From Dunaliella salina (taxonomy: Eukaryota; Chlorophyta; Chlorophyceae; Chlamydomonadales; Dunaliellaceae), in contig MU069465.1 in assembly GCA_002284615.2 (NCBI GenBank), forward strand, positions 596,487-625,371: a DNA stretch of 28,885 nucleotides. Reading direction: 5' to 3'. The position numbers were made by a program, and so were the translations under genes. The notes under the pieces were generated by a model, which made no database searches, was not told the origin of the DNA, and saw only the letters and a program-made list of their open reading frames with translations. This document shows, piece by piece, positions 17,321 to 25,476 of this stretch (its first letter is position 1; the number at the start of each line of letters is the position of its first letter).

Positions 17321-17710
17321 TGGAGACGACGAGTTATTTTGTGTTGATGAGCAAATGTACGTATACAAGCCATGCATGCCAGGCAAGGTTTGAGGGATTC
17401 CTCAGCAGCATCCTTAGAACTTACTAAAGTAAGCAAACTTACAAGTAAGTTAATTTGTTTGTCAGACATCATTCAAAGTTAACGCAAGTAATTTGTGTAA
17501 TGTATTACTTCACCATAATCAAAAAGTGGTGGTAAATTTTCAGACTTGGAATGATGTTTGACAAAGCTGGGAATGCCCAATGTGGAATGTTTTGCTAGAC
17601 ACGAACAGGAATTTCCATCTCCAGGGTCTTTCTGTATTGCATGCATCCTTGGTAACAGTGTAGGGTCAAAATTCCACTGTGCTGGTTGCTTCACCACAGA
17701 TGCTGAGTGC
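17321..17710. other. No recognised feature
   Basis: Spacer between the plus-strand LINE B and minus-strand fragments. Short frames of 69-72 codons exist on both strands without known motifs. Confidence 0.4.
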
Positions 17711-18050
17711 TCAATGATGACAGTTTATGTCCATTCTTTTTGTATGTGGGTTGATGCACCTGAGTAGGGTATGGAAGGTGCCGTCCTGAGCACCACATAG
17801 AGGACAAAGAGCAGGCCCAGGGCAGCCCTTGCAGCGTCTGGCATGCTTACCATTGAAGAGGGTTTTAGGGTTTCTATTCGATATTTGATGACAGGGGTCT
17901 GCGCTCTGAGGGTTACAGCTTTCATAAACTGTAGAAATTAGTGCTGATCTTGAAATAAGGTGTGGGTAGATGAGTGGATTATCTCCGCAAGTATTGCCTA
18001 TTCGTAATTTCTTAAGTTTGCTGTCCCCAAATGTCAAAGCCAGCTCAAAG
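17711..18050 (-). pseudogene. Type I LINE fragment D, knuckle region
   Basis: Minus strand: TLFNGKHARRCKGCPG, then CPLCGAQDGTFHTLLRC, a textbook CX2CX7HX4C knuckle, then INPHTKRM. It belongs to a subfamily distinct from the neighbours. No nuclease domain follows; the fragment is cut near 17,750. Confidence 0.7.
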
Positions 18051-18117
18051 GACGCAGAACTTAGCCACGCTGGAGCTAGCTAATATTCACTTCTGGGGCT
18101 CACAGTCCTACTAGTGT

Positions 18118-18890
18118 GAAAAAAAAAACAAAACTGCGTAAGCAGAGAAATTCTCCCTACATCAGTTAAGGAACAGGAGACACATTGGCCCAAAAAAGAG
18201 CCGTATGCCCCCTCCACTACAAGGTATGAAAAAGAGAAAGCTAATGTGGATCTGGAGGGTTACTAGAGTCACCTGAATCTATAATCTGGCTGTGGGAAGT
18301 ATTCTTGTTTTCAATAGCGCAGCGCGTGGAGACTATTTTGTGGGCATATTGAACAGAATGGGCATGAAGTTGATGAGCAAGCTTCGTGGCACGATGATGA
18401 CCCAGTCCTAGTTGTTTGAATTGCTTCAGGGTATGCTCAGTGTAAATAGTGCCACCTACACCCAGGAGATCTCCTACTCTAGAGTAGGGTGAATTGTAAC
18501 AGCTTTAGCGTTAATAAGTTTACAAAGTTTTGCATGCTGCTGCTTTGCCGCGTTCAACTGATGCTTTGGCCTTGCGTCTTCAGAAAACTTGATTTCTGTT
18601 TGGTGCACATGGCGTCCATTTGCATAAAGTTCATGGGGTTGCCTTGTGCGGCTAGTTCTGGTGGTCCTCCTTTGAGGAGCTGCGCAAAGCGTGATGGAGA
18701 TGGGTAGGAGAAACACCGTTTGAAGTATGTATGCACTAAAAGGGGTGATCAAAATAGCATCTGGCCGACTGAAGTTGAGCCTTTACCTCTCTGGAAGGTT
18801 ACAAAGAAGAAGTAAGCAGGTAAAGTTTTTGTTGAGGCATGTGTAGGCACGTGTAGGGAGTATCCTAAATTAAGAAATATGGTGTTAAGG
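18118..18890 (-). mobile_element. Type I LINE copy E, 3' half, family A
   Basis: Minus strand: THAST...LPAYFF, a PD block FSRPDAILITPF (about 18,770), TTRTSRTRQPHELYANGRHV, HQTEIKFSEDARP and LNAAKQQHAKLC. After a shift come GVGGTIYTEHTLKQF and the stop after NPPDPH near 18,262. The 3' UTR has CGGCTCTTTTTTGGGCC and a family A end, and an A-rich (plus-strand) tail reaches 18,118. It is closely related to copy B and lies tail-to-tail with it about 800 bp away. Confidence 0.85.
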
Positions 18891-18913
18891 ATTTGCAACC
18901 AAAGGCCTTATGC

Positions 18914-18985
18914 AGTAAGGAAAGGTGGGAGTGGCTCGTCCATTGGTATGGATGCATGCCAAAATGAGAGACTCCTGGATCAGGT
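18914..18985 (+). pseudogene. Type I LINE copy G, left part
   Basis: Plus frame reads GSGSSIGMDACQNERLLDQ, matching GSSLISMDGCNHDRLLDQ of the LINE at 20,270-20,325. The match stops at CTGGATCAGG and resumes at 19,404, so the copy is split by the minus-strand fragment between. Confidence 0.65.
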
Positions 18986-19403
18986 TAAAAGTCCGACTTT
19001 TGAGTCAAAAGTCATAAGCCTATGCTGGACAGCAACTAGCGTGCATTAAGGAAAGCCCAAACAGTTAAGACTGACTCGGACAGCAGTTCCACTAACTGAG
19101 GCATACTCTGAACAACCAAGGGTCCAGCAGGGTGTCAGCCATCCAACCAGTGCACCTTGCTTGCCTGTAAGCTTCACGCCCCATTCCTTTTCCTGCTCTC
19201 CCCCCCGATTCCCCACTGCTTAAGTTGCTGATTGTATGGTGTGTTGAGTGCTGTATATATGTGTAGAGGTCTTGACAGCATAATAGTGGAGTTTTGTTGC
19301 AGTTTTGAGGGCGTTGCCTTTCGTTAAGCCGAGTTTGCAGAGGGGATCAATTGTGTATGGGTTGTAAATGGTTTGGTCAACTCCAACTAGAATGGTGTGT
19401 GAT
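18986..19403 (-). mobile_element. Type I LINE copy F, 5'-truncated, inserted in copy G
   Basis: Minus strand starts HTILVGVDQTIYNPYTIDPL and continues KLHYYAVKTSTHIYSTQHT, the last conserved part of the C-terminal domain. A diverged family B 3' end (GTGCATTAAGGAAAG on the plus strand near 19,044) and an AAAAGTC-type tail end at 18,986. The host LINE sequence matches on both sides, which defines the boundaries; the target duplication is not clear. Confidence 0.65.
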
Positions 19404-19664
19404 GGGCATACAAGTCCCTGAAGAAATTTACGAGGTATTCCCTGATTTATTTTACCCTGATAGCTGGTTCTTCTGCCCAACATGAAAGTGCCATGATGCT
19501 TACTATGTGCGCTCTATCCCAGGCCAACAAGTCCCAAGCGCCAAATAACAGGTCTTACCGGGTTTACAGAGTGTCCATGGGCATGGCGGACAACCCTCCA
19601 GATCCCAGTTAGCTCCGAGTGCTCAGGGGCACGGCAAGCAATCCTCCGGATCATCATTAGCTTT
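19404..19664 (+). pseudogene. Type I LINE copy G, right part, decayed
   Basis: Resumes GIQVPEEIYEVFPD and then DAYYVRSIPGQQVPSAK, where the other copy has DALFVCPIPGRQA. It then jumps to two copies of a LINE end (ACAACCCTCCAGATCCCAG near 19,590 and GCAATCCTCCGGATCATCAT near 19,638). It has internal deletions and is not functional. Confidence 0.6.
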
Positions 19665-21073
19665 GCCTCTTGGAGGAGGCCCGCACCGCAGCCCTCTCTC
19701 ACGCCATAGACATTGCACTTCCAGATGCCAGGGACCCTTTCCACAACTTCTATTGGCTTTCATTGAAGACCTCCTCCACACAAAAAGATGGCATGCACCG
19801 CTCCCACACGCTTCCGATGCACTATCTCACCAACCTTAGCGACAAACTTAAAACACACATGCACAAGAAACACGAGCTTGGCTCTGCTGACACCTTTGGA
19901 TACCACTACCAGAGATGGCAGAAGCTTAACGATGCCGCACCACCCACCGCCAATGCCAACACTGAAGCTTACAACCCAACCCCTCAACTTGCAAACAAGG
20001 AGATCAGCAACTCCTTCTGGAAAAGCCCAAAGGTGACCCTTTAACAGCAAATAAATCTTATGAAGTAGTATCGAACGGATACACTGTACACACAGAGTCA
20101 TGCCTCCAACTTCAATTTTTCCAGTTCTGATAGATGCCCACTCTGTGCAAATACGGACAGCATTTATCACGTTCTGCTTAGGTGTACTAACCTAACAATG
20201 AGTGGGATGCACACCAACAGACACCATGCGGCCCTCAGTCTCTGTGTAGAAGCCCTGAGTAAAGGTCGGTATGGCTCATCCCTCATTAGCATGGATGGCT
20301 GCAATCATGACAGACTTCTGGATCAAGGCATACAAATCCCTGAAAACACCTCTCGAGCTATTCCAGATTGGGTTTTCCCAAATGGTATTGTCTCACTTGC
20401 TCGGCACCAAAGCCGCCCTGATGCTCTTTTTGTGTGCCCCATCCCAGGCAGACAAGCCCGCCTTGATCCTACCAAGATCCCCCCACAAGATAGGGACATC
20501 CACCTCGTCGAACTTAAATTCTGCCCTGACACGAATCCTTTCATCACTTTAGAACGTGCACGGACTCAACATTCCCACACCATAACTAGACTTAAAACAC
20601 GCAGCTTAAGAAACCCAAACAGGAATAACAGAGCGACTTTGCATACCATCTTAATTGGTGTGGGTGGCACGATTTACAATGAGCTCATATTTTCATCTCT
20701 CGTAAATCTGGGTCTAACCAAACAGAAAGCCAAATCACTAGCATCCAAGCTCAGGGACCATGCCATCCAGAGATTATCCATCATCATTAACACTAGACAT
20801 GCACTTTGCTTTCAGAGGGCATCTGGGAGGGGGTTTGCTGGGCGCGCGGCAGCGGCTGAGGATGGGAGAAGGAGAGTCTGAGCACTCAGGGGCATGGCTA
20901 GCACTCCTCCAGATCCCCATTAGTTCTGTCTCTTGCTCTCTCCTAGGCTAGTTTTGTCTAGTTTAGGTGGTAGGGCTCCTGGTGAGGCCTCTAACTTTTG
21001 TTAGGTGTTCTTCCCTTAATGCACGCGGCCTTTGGCTTGCGTAGACTTTTCTTTTCTTTCTTTCTTTTTCTTT
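19665..21073 (+). mobile_element. Type I LINE copy H, 5'-truncated, family B 3' end
   Basis: Starts in the linker after RNase H (DPFHNFYWLSL; LKTHMHKKHELGSADTFGYH; EISNSFW), then a stop near 20,042. The knuckle region and long C-terminal ORF follow. After its stop comes a LINE-like end CTCCAGATCCCCATTAG and a 3' UTR: CTCCTAGGCTAGTTTTGTCT, GGGCTCCTGGTGAGGCCTCT, CCCTTAATGCACGCGGCC, TTGGCTTGCGTAGACTTTTC and a T/C tail. This defines family B and explains the many dispersed copies of that sequence. Confidence 0.85.
20198..20881 (+). CDS. Type I LINE copy H, C-terminal PD-(D/E)XK-like ORF
   Basis: 227 codons open. Just upstream and in frame with the element lies the knuckle CPLCANTDSIYHVLLRC (20135-20185; CX2CX7HX4C). 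Inside the ORF: MSGMHTNRHHAAL, SRPDALFVCPIPGRQ (D 20420-20422) and DIHLVELKFCPDTNP (E 20510, K 20516). Only 30 residues separate D and E, the most compact copy. Then ERARTQHSHTI and HTILIGVGGTIYN with a helical end. The last 25 residues (GRGFAGRAAAAEDGRRRV) do not resemble the other copies and are probably read-through of altered sequence. Metal-dependent nuclease activity is inferred from layout only. Confidence 0.75.
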   Translation: MSGMHTNRHHAALSLCVEALSKGRYGSSLISMDGCNHDRLLDQGIQIPENTSRAIPDWVFPNGIVSLARHQSRPDALFVCPIPGRQARLDPTKIPPQDRDIHLVELKFCPDTNPFITLERARTQHSHTITRLKTRSLRNPNRNNRATLHTILIGVGGTIYNELIFSSLVNLGLTKQKAKSLASKLRDHAIQRLSIIINTRHALCFQRASGRGFAGRAAAAEDGRRRV

Positions 21074-21184
21074 GTCTAATTTAGGTAGAGGGGCCCCTGG
21101 TGAGGAATCTAACCTTTGTTAGGGTTCTTCCCTTAATGCACGCGGCCTTTGGCTTGCGTAGACTTTTCTTTTTTCTTTTTTTGT
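21074..21184 (+). mobile_element. Family B LINE 3' end, second in tandem
   Basis: Starts GTCTAATTTAGGTAGAGGGG within the T/C tail of copy H. It repeats GGTGAGGAATCTAACCTTTG, CCCTTAATGCACGCGGCC and the T-rich end, and is highly similar to the preceding 3' UTR. Confidence 0.85.
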
Positions 21185-21330
21185 TAACTCTGTTTCTGGC
21201 TCTTACCTAGGCAAGCTATTCCTGTGTAGGTTGAGGGCCCTTTGGTGAGGTCCCTGCTTGCTCGCTAACTGGAGGCTGTCCAGAATGCATGCGGCCTGGT
21301 GTTGCTGTAGCCTTTTCTTTCTTATTTTTC
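21185..21330 (+). mobile_element. Family B LINE 3' end, third in tandem, more diverged
   Basis: TCTGGCTCTTACCTAGGCAA, GGGCCCTTTGGTGAGGTCCC, GAATGCATGCGGCCTGGTG and CTTTTCTTTCTTATTTTT follow in the family B order. Confidence 0.75.
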
Positions 21331-21706
21331 AGACATGCTGCTCCTGCTGCTGGTGCGGTTATACAGTTGCTATGCAGTTTCTTCCAGCATGCTTCTGCAA
21401 TTGCTTCTGGCATGCTTCTGTAGTTGCACATGCTGCTTCTGCTGCTGGCATGCCAAGCAGATGAAGAGGTAATGAGGAACACACATGTACCGGGCTGGCC
21501 AGGTTTACACTGCATGAGGAACAATGCAATGGCCCAGGCAAACACTCAGGGAGGACAGGAAAGACGTCAATACTCTGAGGATGCCCATGGAATCCTCTAG
21601 GGAGAATGAATAAAAGGGCTGATCAACAGATAAGCAGATAAGTTCTTCAAAAGACAGGCCCTACCCCCCCCCCCGCTTGGAGCTAAGAAAAACCAAATCC
21701 TTGGTG
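21331..21706. other. No gene seen; short GCTTCTG repeats
   Basis: GCATGCTTCTG/GCTGCTTCTGCTGCTGG words recur at 21,330-21,455. A C-run (about 13 C) is at 21,664-21,676. No supported exon. Confidence 0.4.
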
Positions 21707-21721
21707 TTGCACTTGTCTGCC

Positions 21722-21778
21722 TCCCTTTTTCCTTAATTGATGTGGGGAGTGTTTTCACTGCCTGCGCAGTTTTTCTTT
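21722..21778 (+). mobile_element. 57-bp family A LINE 3'-end insertion with 15-bp TSD
   Basis: The insert is only the last part of the family A 3' UTR (CCTTAATTGATGTGGGGAGT, CACTGCCTGCGCAG, then T-rich). A perfect 15-bp duplication, TTGCACTTGTCTGCC, lies at 21707-21721 and 21779-21793. This is a recent, extremely short target-primed insertion and gives a precise 3' end for the family. Confidence 0.92.
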
Positions 21779-21793
21779 TTGCACTTGTCTGCC

Positions 21794-22339
21794 ATAATAT
21801 CTCAACTTGAGGTATCCCTTGAAGGTTCCGTCCTGACACCTCATGGGACAATGTGAGGCAAGGAACCGAAGTAGGCAAAGGTGATGCCAATAGTCATCAT
21901 AATGATGAATGAAAGCAATCCCATGAGCGCCATGAACATTGACAATAAGTGCGTAATAAATCCCCTGCCTGGCAGTGCCTCCAGCTGCGCAATACTTTCC
22001 GGACCTGCATATGGGATTTCAAAGCATTCTTCAGTCATTTAAAGCCATCCAAAGCAGACCTGCACATTGAGCTCAGGGGTGAAAGGCAGTGTTCATGGGC
22101 ACGCGGGATTTTTTGGTTCAGGAACAACACATTATATACAAGCATGACTGAGTTGTCCAGAGCTTCAAGCACCCAGAAGGTGCTAAGGGATTTGCCATAC
22201 ATGTCTGAAATTAAAGGAATAGCTGAACCTCGTCTGCAGCTGCTGACGTTTGTGCAGGCTCTCTTGGCGTGATTGAGTGATGCACTTCAGTGGCACAGTC
22301 ATGAGCGCTACTCATGCAGCGGTATTTTGATAGCATGTT
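21794..22339. other. No recognised feature
   Basis: Short open frames (21,949-22,272 plus; 21,841-22,038 minus) carry no known motif. The minus frame contains LLSMFMALMGLLSFIIMMTI, which is hydrophobic; without splice or homology support it is not called. Confidence 0.35.
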
Positions 22340-22483
22340 TTGAGGGCTCTATGGTAAGGCCCATACTTGCTTGCTAGTCAGGGGACCTTTGCTTGATGCA
22401 CGCGGCCTTTGGCTTGCGTAGACTTTTCTTTTTTCTCTTTTCTTAATGCACGCAGCCTCTTGCCTGCGTGGCACTCACCCTAA
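22340..22483 (+). mobile_element. Family B LINE 3' ends, nested
   Basis: TTTTGAGGGCTCTATGGTAA to CACGCGGCCTTTGGCTTGCG and the T-rich tail (22,340-22,433) is one copy. A second, shorter piece (CTTAATGCACGCAGCCTCTT) follows in its tail to about 22,471. Confidence 0.75.
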
Positions 22484-22493
22484 AGAAAAGAAT

Positions 22494-22552
22494 AGAAAAG
22501 TCTACGCAAGCCAAAGGCCGCGTGCATTAAGAGAAGAACCCTTAACAAAAGT
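22494..22552 (-). mobile_element. 59-bp family B LINE 3'-end insertion with 10-bp TSD
   Basis: The minus strand ends GCACGCGGCCTTTGGCTTGC, GTAGACTTTTC. A perfect duplication, CTCACCCTAA, lies at 22484-22493 and 22553-22562. The insertion faces the plus copy at 22,397, making a near-perfect inverted repeat. Confidence 0.88.
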
Positions 22553-22575
22553 CTCACCCTAAGTGGCACTACAAG

Positions 22576-22671
22576 AAAAGAAAAGTCTACGCACGCCAGA
22601 GGCCGCGTGCATTAAGGGAGGGTCCATTAACTAACAAGCTAGCAGGCTAGCAAGGAAGCAGTGGGGCTCAC
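22576..22671 (-). mobile_element. 96-bp family B LINE 3'-end insertion
   Basis: Family B sequence on the minus strand, from GCCCCACTGCTTCC to GCGGCCTCTGGCGTGCGTAG and a T-rich end. Flanked by CTACAAG at 22569-22575 and 22672-22678 (7 bp). Confidence 0.78.
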
Positions 22672-22814
22672 CTACAAGCATGCCTTGCTCTTCCAGCTTC
22701 AGGGCTGCCTTGCGCATGCATCTGCATGCGATTTGAGTGCATAAGTTGCAGGTGAGACGTTTGAAAGGGGTGAGCAAGGCAGTTGAACATGTAGACATTG
22801 GGGCATCTTAATTG

Positions 22815-22984
22815 GATACAGAAAGAACAGGAAAAGTCTGCACAGGCCAGAGGATGCGTGCATTGAGGCAAATTAACAAGCAAGGGCTTCACAAAAGGGC
22901 TGTTCAACCAACAGTAGACACAAATAGCCCATGTATGAGAGCAAGCGACAGGGCGAATGAGGATCTCATGGGATGCCTAGGCAA
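22815..22984 (-). mobile_element. Family B LINE 3' end, diverged
   Basis: Plus-strand AGGAAAAGTCTGCACAGGCC at 22,830, then GAGGATGCGTGCATTGAGG and GGGCTTCACAAAAGGGC, in family B order read in reverse. The far end reaches about 22,984. Confidence 0.6.
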
Positions 22985-23187
22985 AGGAAGCTCTCCATAC
23001 ATCAGTTGATAAAAAGGAAACACAATGGATCAAAAGAGCCGCCCTTTACCAAAATACTAAGAAAGAGAAGGACTGAAAGGAGATCTGGAGGAGGCTCCCA
23101 ACTCCTGATCTTGGCTGGGAGAGATGTCCTTGTTTAAATTGTACACGTACTTTGTGTGCATACTGAACAGAGTGGGCATGGAGAACC
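22985..23187 (-). mobile_element. Family A LINE 3' end with C-terminal coding remnant
   Basis: Plus strand: CTCTCCATACATCAGTTGA, then CAATGGATCAAAAGAGCCG (hairpin part), GATCTGGAGGAGGCTCCC at the coding end, then ACTGAACAGAGTGGGCATG. This matches copy E at 18,150-18,370. The A-rich tail is missing because another copy abuts it. Confidence 0.7.
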
Positions 23188-23560
23188 TTCCCTCAGCGTA
23201 AGCTGCCTTTGGCTGGTTTAGACTTTTTTTCTTTCCAATAGTATGCCCAGTGGAAGCAAGTACATGGGCAAACTTCGGGCATACCGGGAAAGCGGGCATT
23301 GAGCCACTCTTAAAAACTTTTTTTTAGGTGCAGACTTTGTAGCCCGCTGTGGTCCAAGCGCTCCTTAATACATGCGGCCTCTGGCCTGCACAGACTTTTT
23401 TTCCTTTAGCTCGCTGTGCTCCAGGCCTCATTATCGCACTGCTTCGTGTTTCTGGAAGGAAAAGAAAAGAAATGAAAGGTATACGCAGGCATGAGGGCCG
23501 GTTGCAAAAGTGAAAACTCCTTGACAATCAAGCAAGCATGAGCCTCACCAATACCTGCAT
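23188..23560. mobile_element. Cluster of decayed family B LINE 3' ends
   Basis: Three pieces: plus strand GTAAGCTGCCTTTGGCTGG with a T-rich tail (23,197-23,236), plus strand ATGCGGCCTCTGGCCTGCAC with a tail (23,364-23,407), and minus strand at 23,460-23,560 (AAAGAAAAGAAATGAAAGG then TACGCAGGCATGAGGGCC). Boundaries are approximate. Confidence 0.6.
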
Positions 23561-23765
23561 GCTAGTCTGGGAACTTTTTCCCTAGTGCGTACAGCTGAAC
23601 CTGGTGCGAGGGTTTGAGCAATCCATTGAATACCTTTCACTGGCCCTTTGTATGAACCTATCATTTTTTTTCTTTCCTTTGCACGCAAGTTCCAACACAC
23701 GCATGGAAGGGCAAGAGATGCACACATAACTTTTCTCTTTGCACAGAGCTCTCCCCAACCAGAGT

Positions 23766-24090
23766 TCTTGCTTCTCTGTAATACCAAGCACTTCCTAAAG
23801 GCACAAACCAAAACTTACAATCCAGTATGGGTTGAGTGCCCTGCTGCCATCTAGAGTCTGTCTCCATCAGAAAAAAAGGAAAGAAAGTCAATGCTGGGCA
23901 CAGGCAGCGTGCATTAAGGACAGTCCTAACATCCAGCACTGAAACTGAGGGTGATCCCCATCAGTTCAGACCAAGAGAAAAAGAAGCACAGAGTTCTACT
24001 CCGCCACAAATGCCTGGCAGCAGGGCACTCAACCCACACTGGCTTCTGCTTTTAGGAGCTGCCTGGTATTACAGAGAAGCGAGGATTTTG
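23766..24090. repeat. Inverted repeat, arms about 80 bp, with LINE tail in the loop
   Basis: The left arm (23,766-23,850) includes GCTTCTCTGTAATACCA and GGGTTGAGTGCCCTGCTGCC. The right arm (24,014-24,088) is its reverse complement, with GGCAGCAGGGCACTCAACCC and TGGTATTACAGAGAAGC; it has a short deletion. The loop of about 165 bp holds a minus-strand family B LINE end (CAGCGTGCATTAAGGACAG near 23,905). Origin unknown. Confidence 0.75.
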
Positions 24091-24689
24091 TCACCATACC
24101 ATACCTGTCAATCTCACGGGGGCTGAGTGGCCTGCTGCCAGGTATCTGAGGACTGTCTGGGTACAAAGAGGACACACACAATGAGAGATCTCCATCCTGC
24201 TCCAGGTTGGGGGGCTGCAGCCCTAATGCATGGGAGCTTGCTCTCAAAGCAGCCTGTACGCAAAACACAAGAAAAAGTACAGCTGCAGGCATGCTAATCA
24301 GACGTGTTGCAGCAACTTCATTGCAGGTAAGGGCTTGATCACAGCGAGCATTGCAATGAGGGAAGGGGAGTTGACCCGGAGTTTAATTTGAAAAATGTAA
24401 GACAGCCAACTGGTCAGACAAGAACAGGAAACTTACTTTGCTGCTTGGATTTATTATTAGTGTGCATTAGGGCTACTGATGCCACATTCTGACCAGCAGG
24501 CAAAGAAAGAAAGACAGATCCACGCTTGCCGTTTGGAAGCATGCATTGTGGAAAGGGCCTCCAATTGACCCCCACCGAAAGGGCACAAGTTTTCTTTGAA
24601 TCAACCCCGGTCCCAAGGATTTGAACCTTAACACGGGCAATGAATCCGATGTGCTCAAGGAAACTGTATGCAGCATAAGAAAATAAAAA
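24091..24689. other. No gene seen; one decayed LINE tail
   Basis: A minus-strand family B remnant (AAAGAAAGAAAGACAGATCC then GAAGCATGCATTGTGG) lies at 24,498-24,560. Otherwise no supported exon. Confidence 0.4.
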
Positions 24690-24745
24690 GGGAAAAGCTA
24701 TGCAGGCAGCAAAACTTTCCCTACATCAATTACAGAAAGGGGGTA
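24690..24745 (-). mobile_element. Family A LINE 3' end, short
   Basis: Plus strand AAAAGGGAAAAGCTATGCAG, then TTCCCTACATCAATTACAG, matching the reverse of the family A terminus. Target duplication not clear. Confidence 0.65.
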
Positions 24746-24799
24746 TTTGTTGCACAGAACGCATCACCTCACCACTGTGAAGTTCAGACTAAAAGAATG

Positions 24800-25100
24800 A
24801 GTCCCTTTCAGCAGCACCCAGCCATGGTTTATTACCTTCAATTTGTCAAAGAAAACGCCCTGCCATATGATGACCCAACCCATGAGTGGCCGCTGCAATT
24901 GCAAATGATGAAAATGCTTTGAGCAGAGGGAGACAACCAAGTCTATGTGCGAACATGGAACCAAAAAAAATCCGGGCAATGGATGATGCCTGAATGCCTC
25001 CCCCTTTTCACTCCATGTTCACACAGCTTTAGGCATGGTGACTTATTGTTGGTCGCTGAAAATAGGAATCCAGGGCAAGCAGCAAGGAAAATGCAGGTAC
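24800..25100 (+). other. Possible coding stretch, unidentified
   Basis: Plus-strand frames look protein-like: VYYLQFVKENALPYDDPTHE followed by WPLQLQMMKML and a stop, then in another frame VRTWNQKKSGQWMMPECL and HGDLLLVAENRNPGQAARKM. The second ends at AATGCAG|GTACGT (donor-like, 25,097). No domain is recognised and the frame change needs an intron or a frameshift. It may be an exon pair or a decayed element. Confidence 0.3.
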
Positions 25101-25191
25101 GTCTATGTTGTCCAACAACAGAGCACAGATGGAGCTTGGAAGAAGCTGAGTTACTCCAAAAGAGTCAGAAATTCAAAACGCTGCTGAGCTA

Positions 25192-25258
25192 TAGGAAAGG
25201 AAAAAAAGTCCATACAAGCCAAAGGCCGCGTGCATTAAGGGAGGAACCTCTAACAAAA
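25192..25258 (-). mobile_element. 67-bp family B LINE 3'-end insertion with 9-bp TSD
   Basis: Minus strand: TTGTTAGAGGTTCCTCCCTT, ATGCACGCGGCCTTTGGCTT, then a T-rich end. A perfect duplication, GCTGAGCTA, lies at 25183-25191 and 25259-25267. Confidence 0.88.
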
Positions 25259-25365
25259 GCTGAGCTACTCACAAGTATGGCTTCGTGCATCCAAGCTGCT
25301 CCCACGCCTCCCATCCATGTGATCACAAAAAATGAATGGTGGTCATGCTGGAGAGCAACCTGTGT

Positions 25366-25468
25366 AAGAAAAGAAAAGAAAAACTACGTAGGCAGAGAGA
25401 CACTCCCTACATCAATTAAGGAAAAGGAGACACATTGGCTCAAAAAAGAGCCGTGTGCCCCCTCCACC
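25366..25468 (-). mobile_element. 103-bp family A LINE 3'-end insertion with 8-bp TSD
   Basis: Minus strand includes CGGCTCTTTTTTGAGCCAAT (perfect GGCTC/GAGCC hairpin), CCTTAATTGATGTAGGGAGT, CTCTGCCTACGTAG and a TTTTC tail. The duplication ACCTGTGT lies at 25358-25365 and 25469-25476. Confidence 0.88.
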
Positions 25469-25476
25469 ACCTGTGT

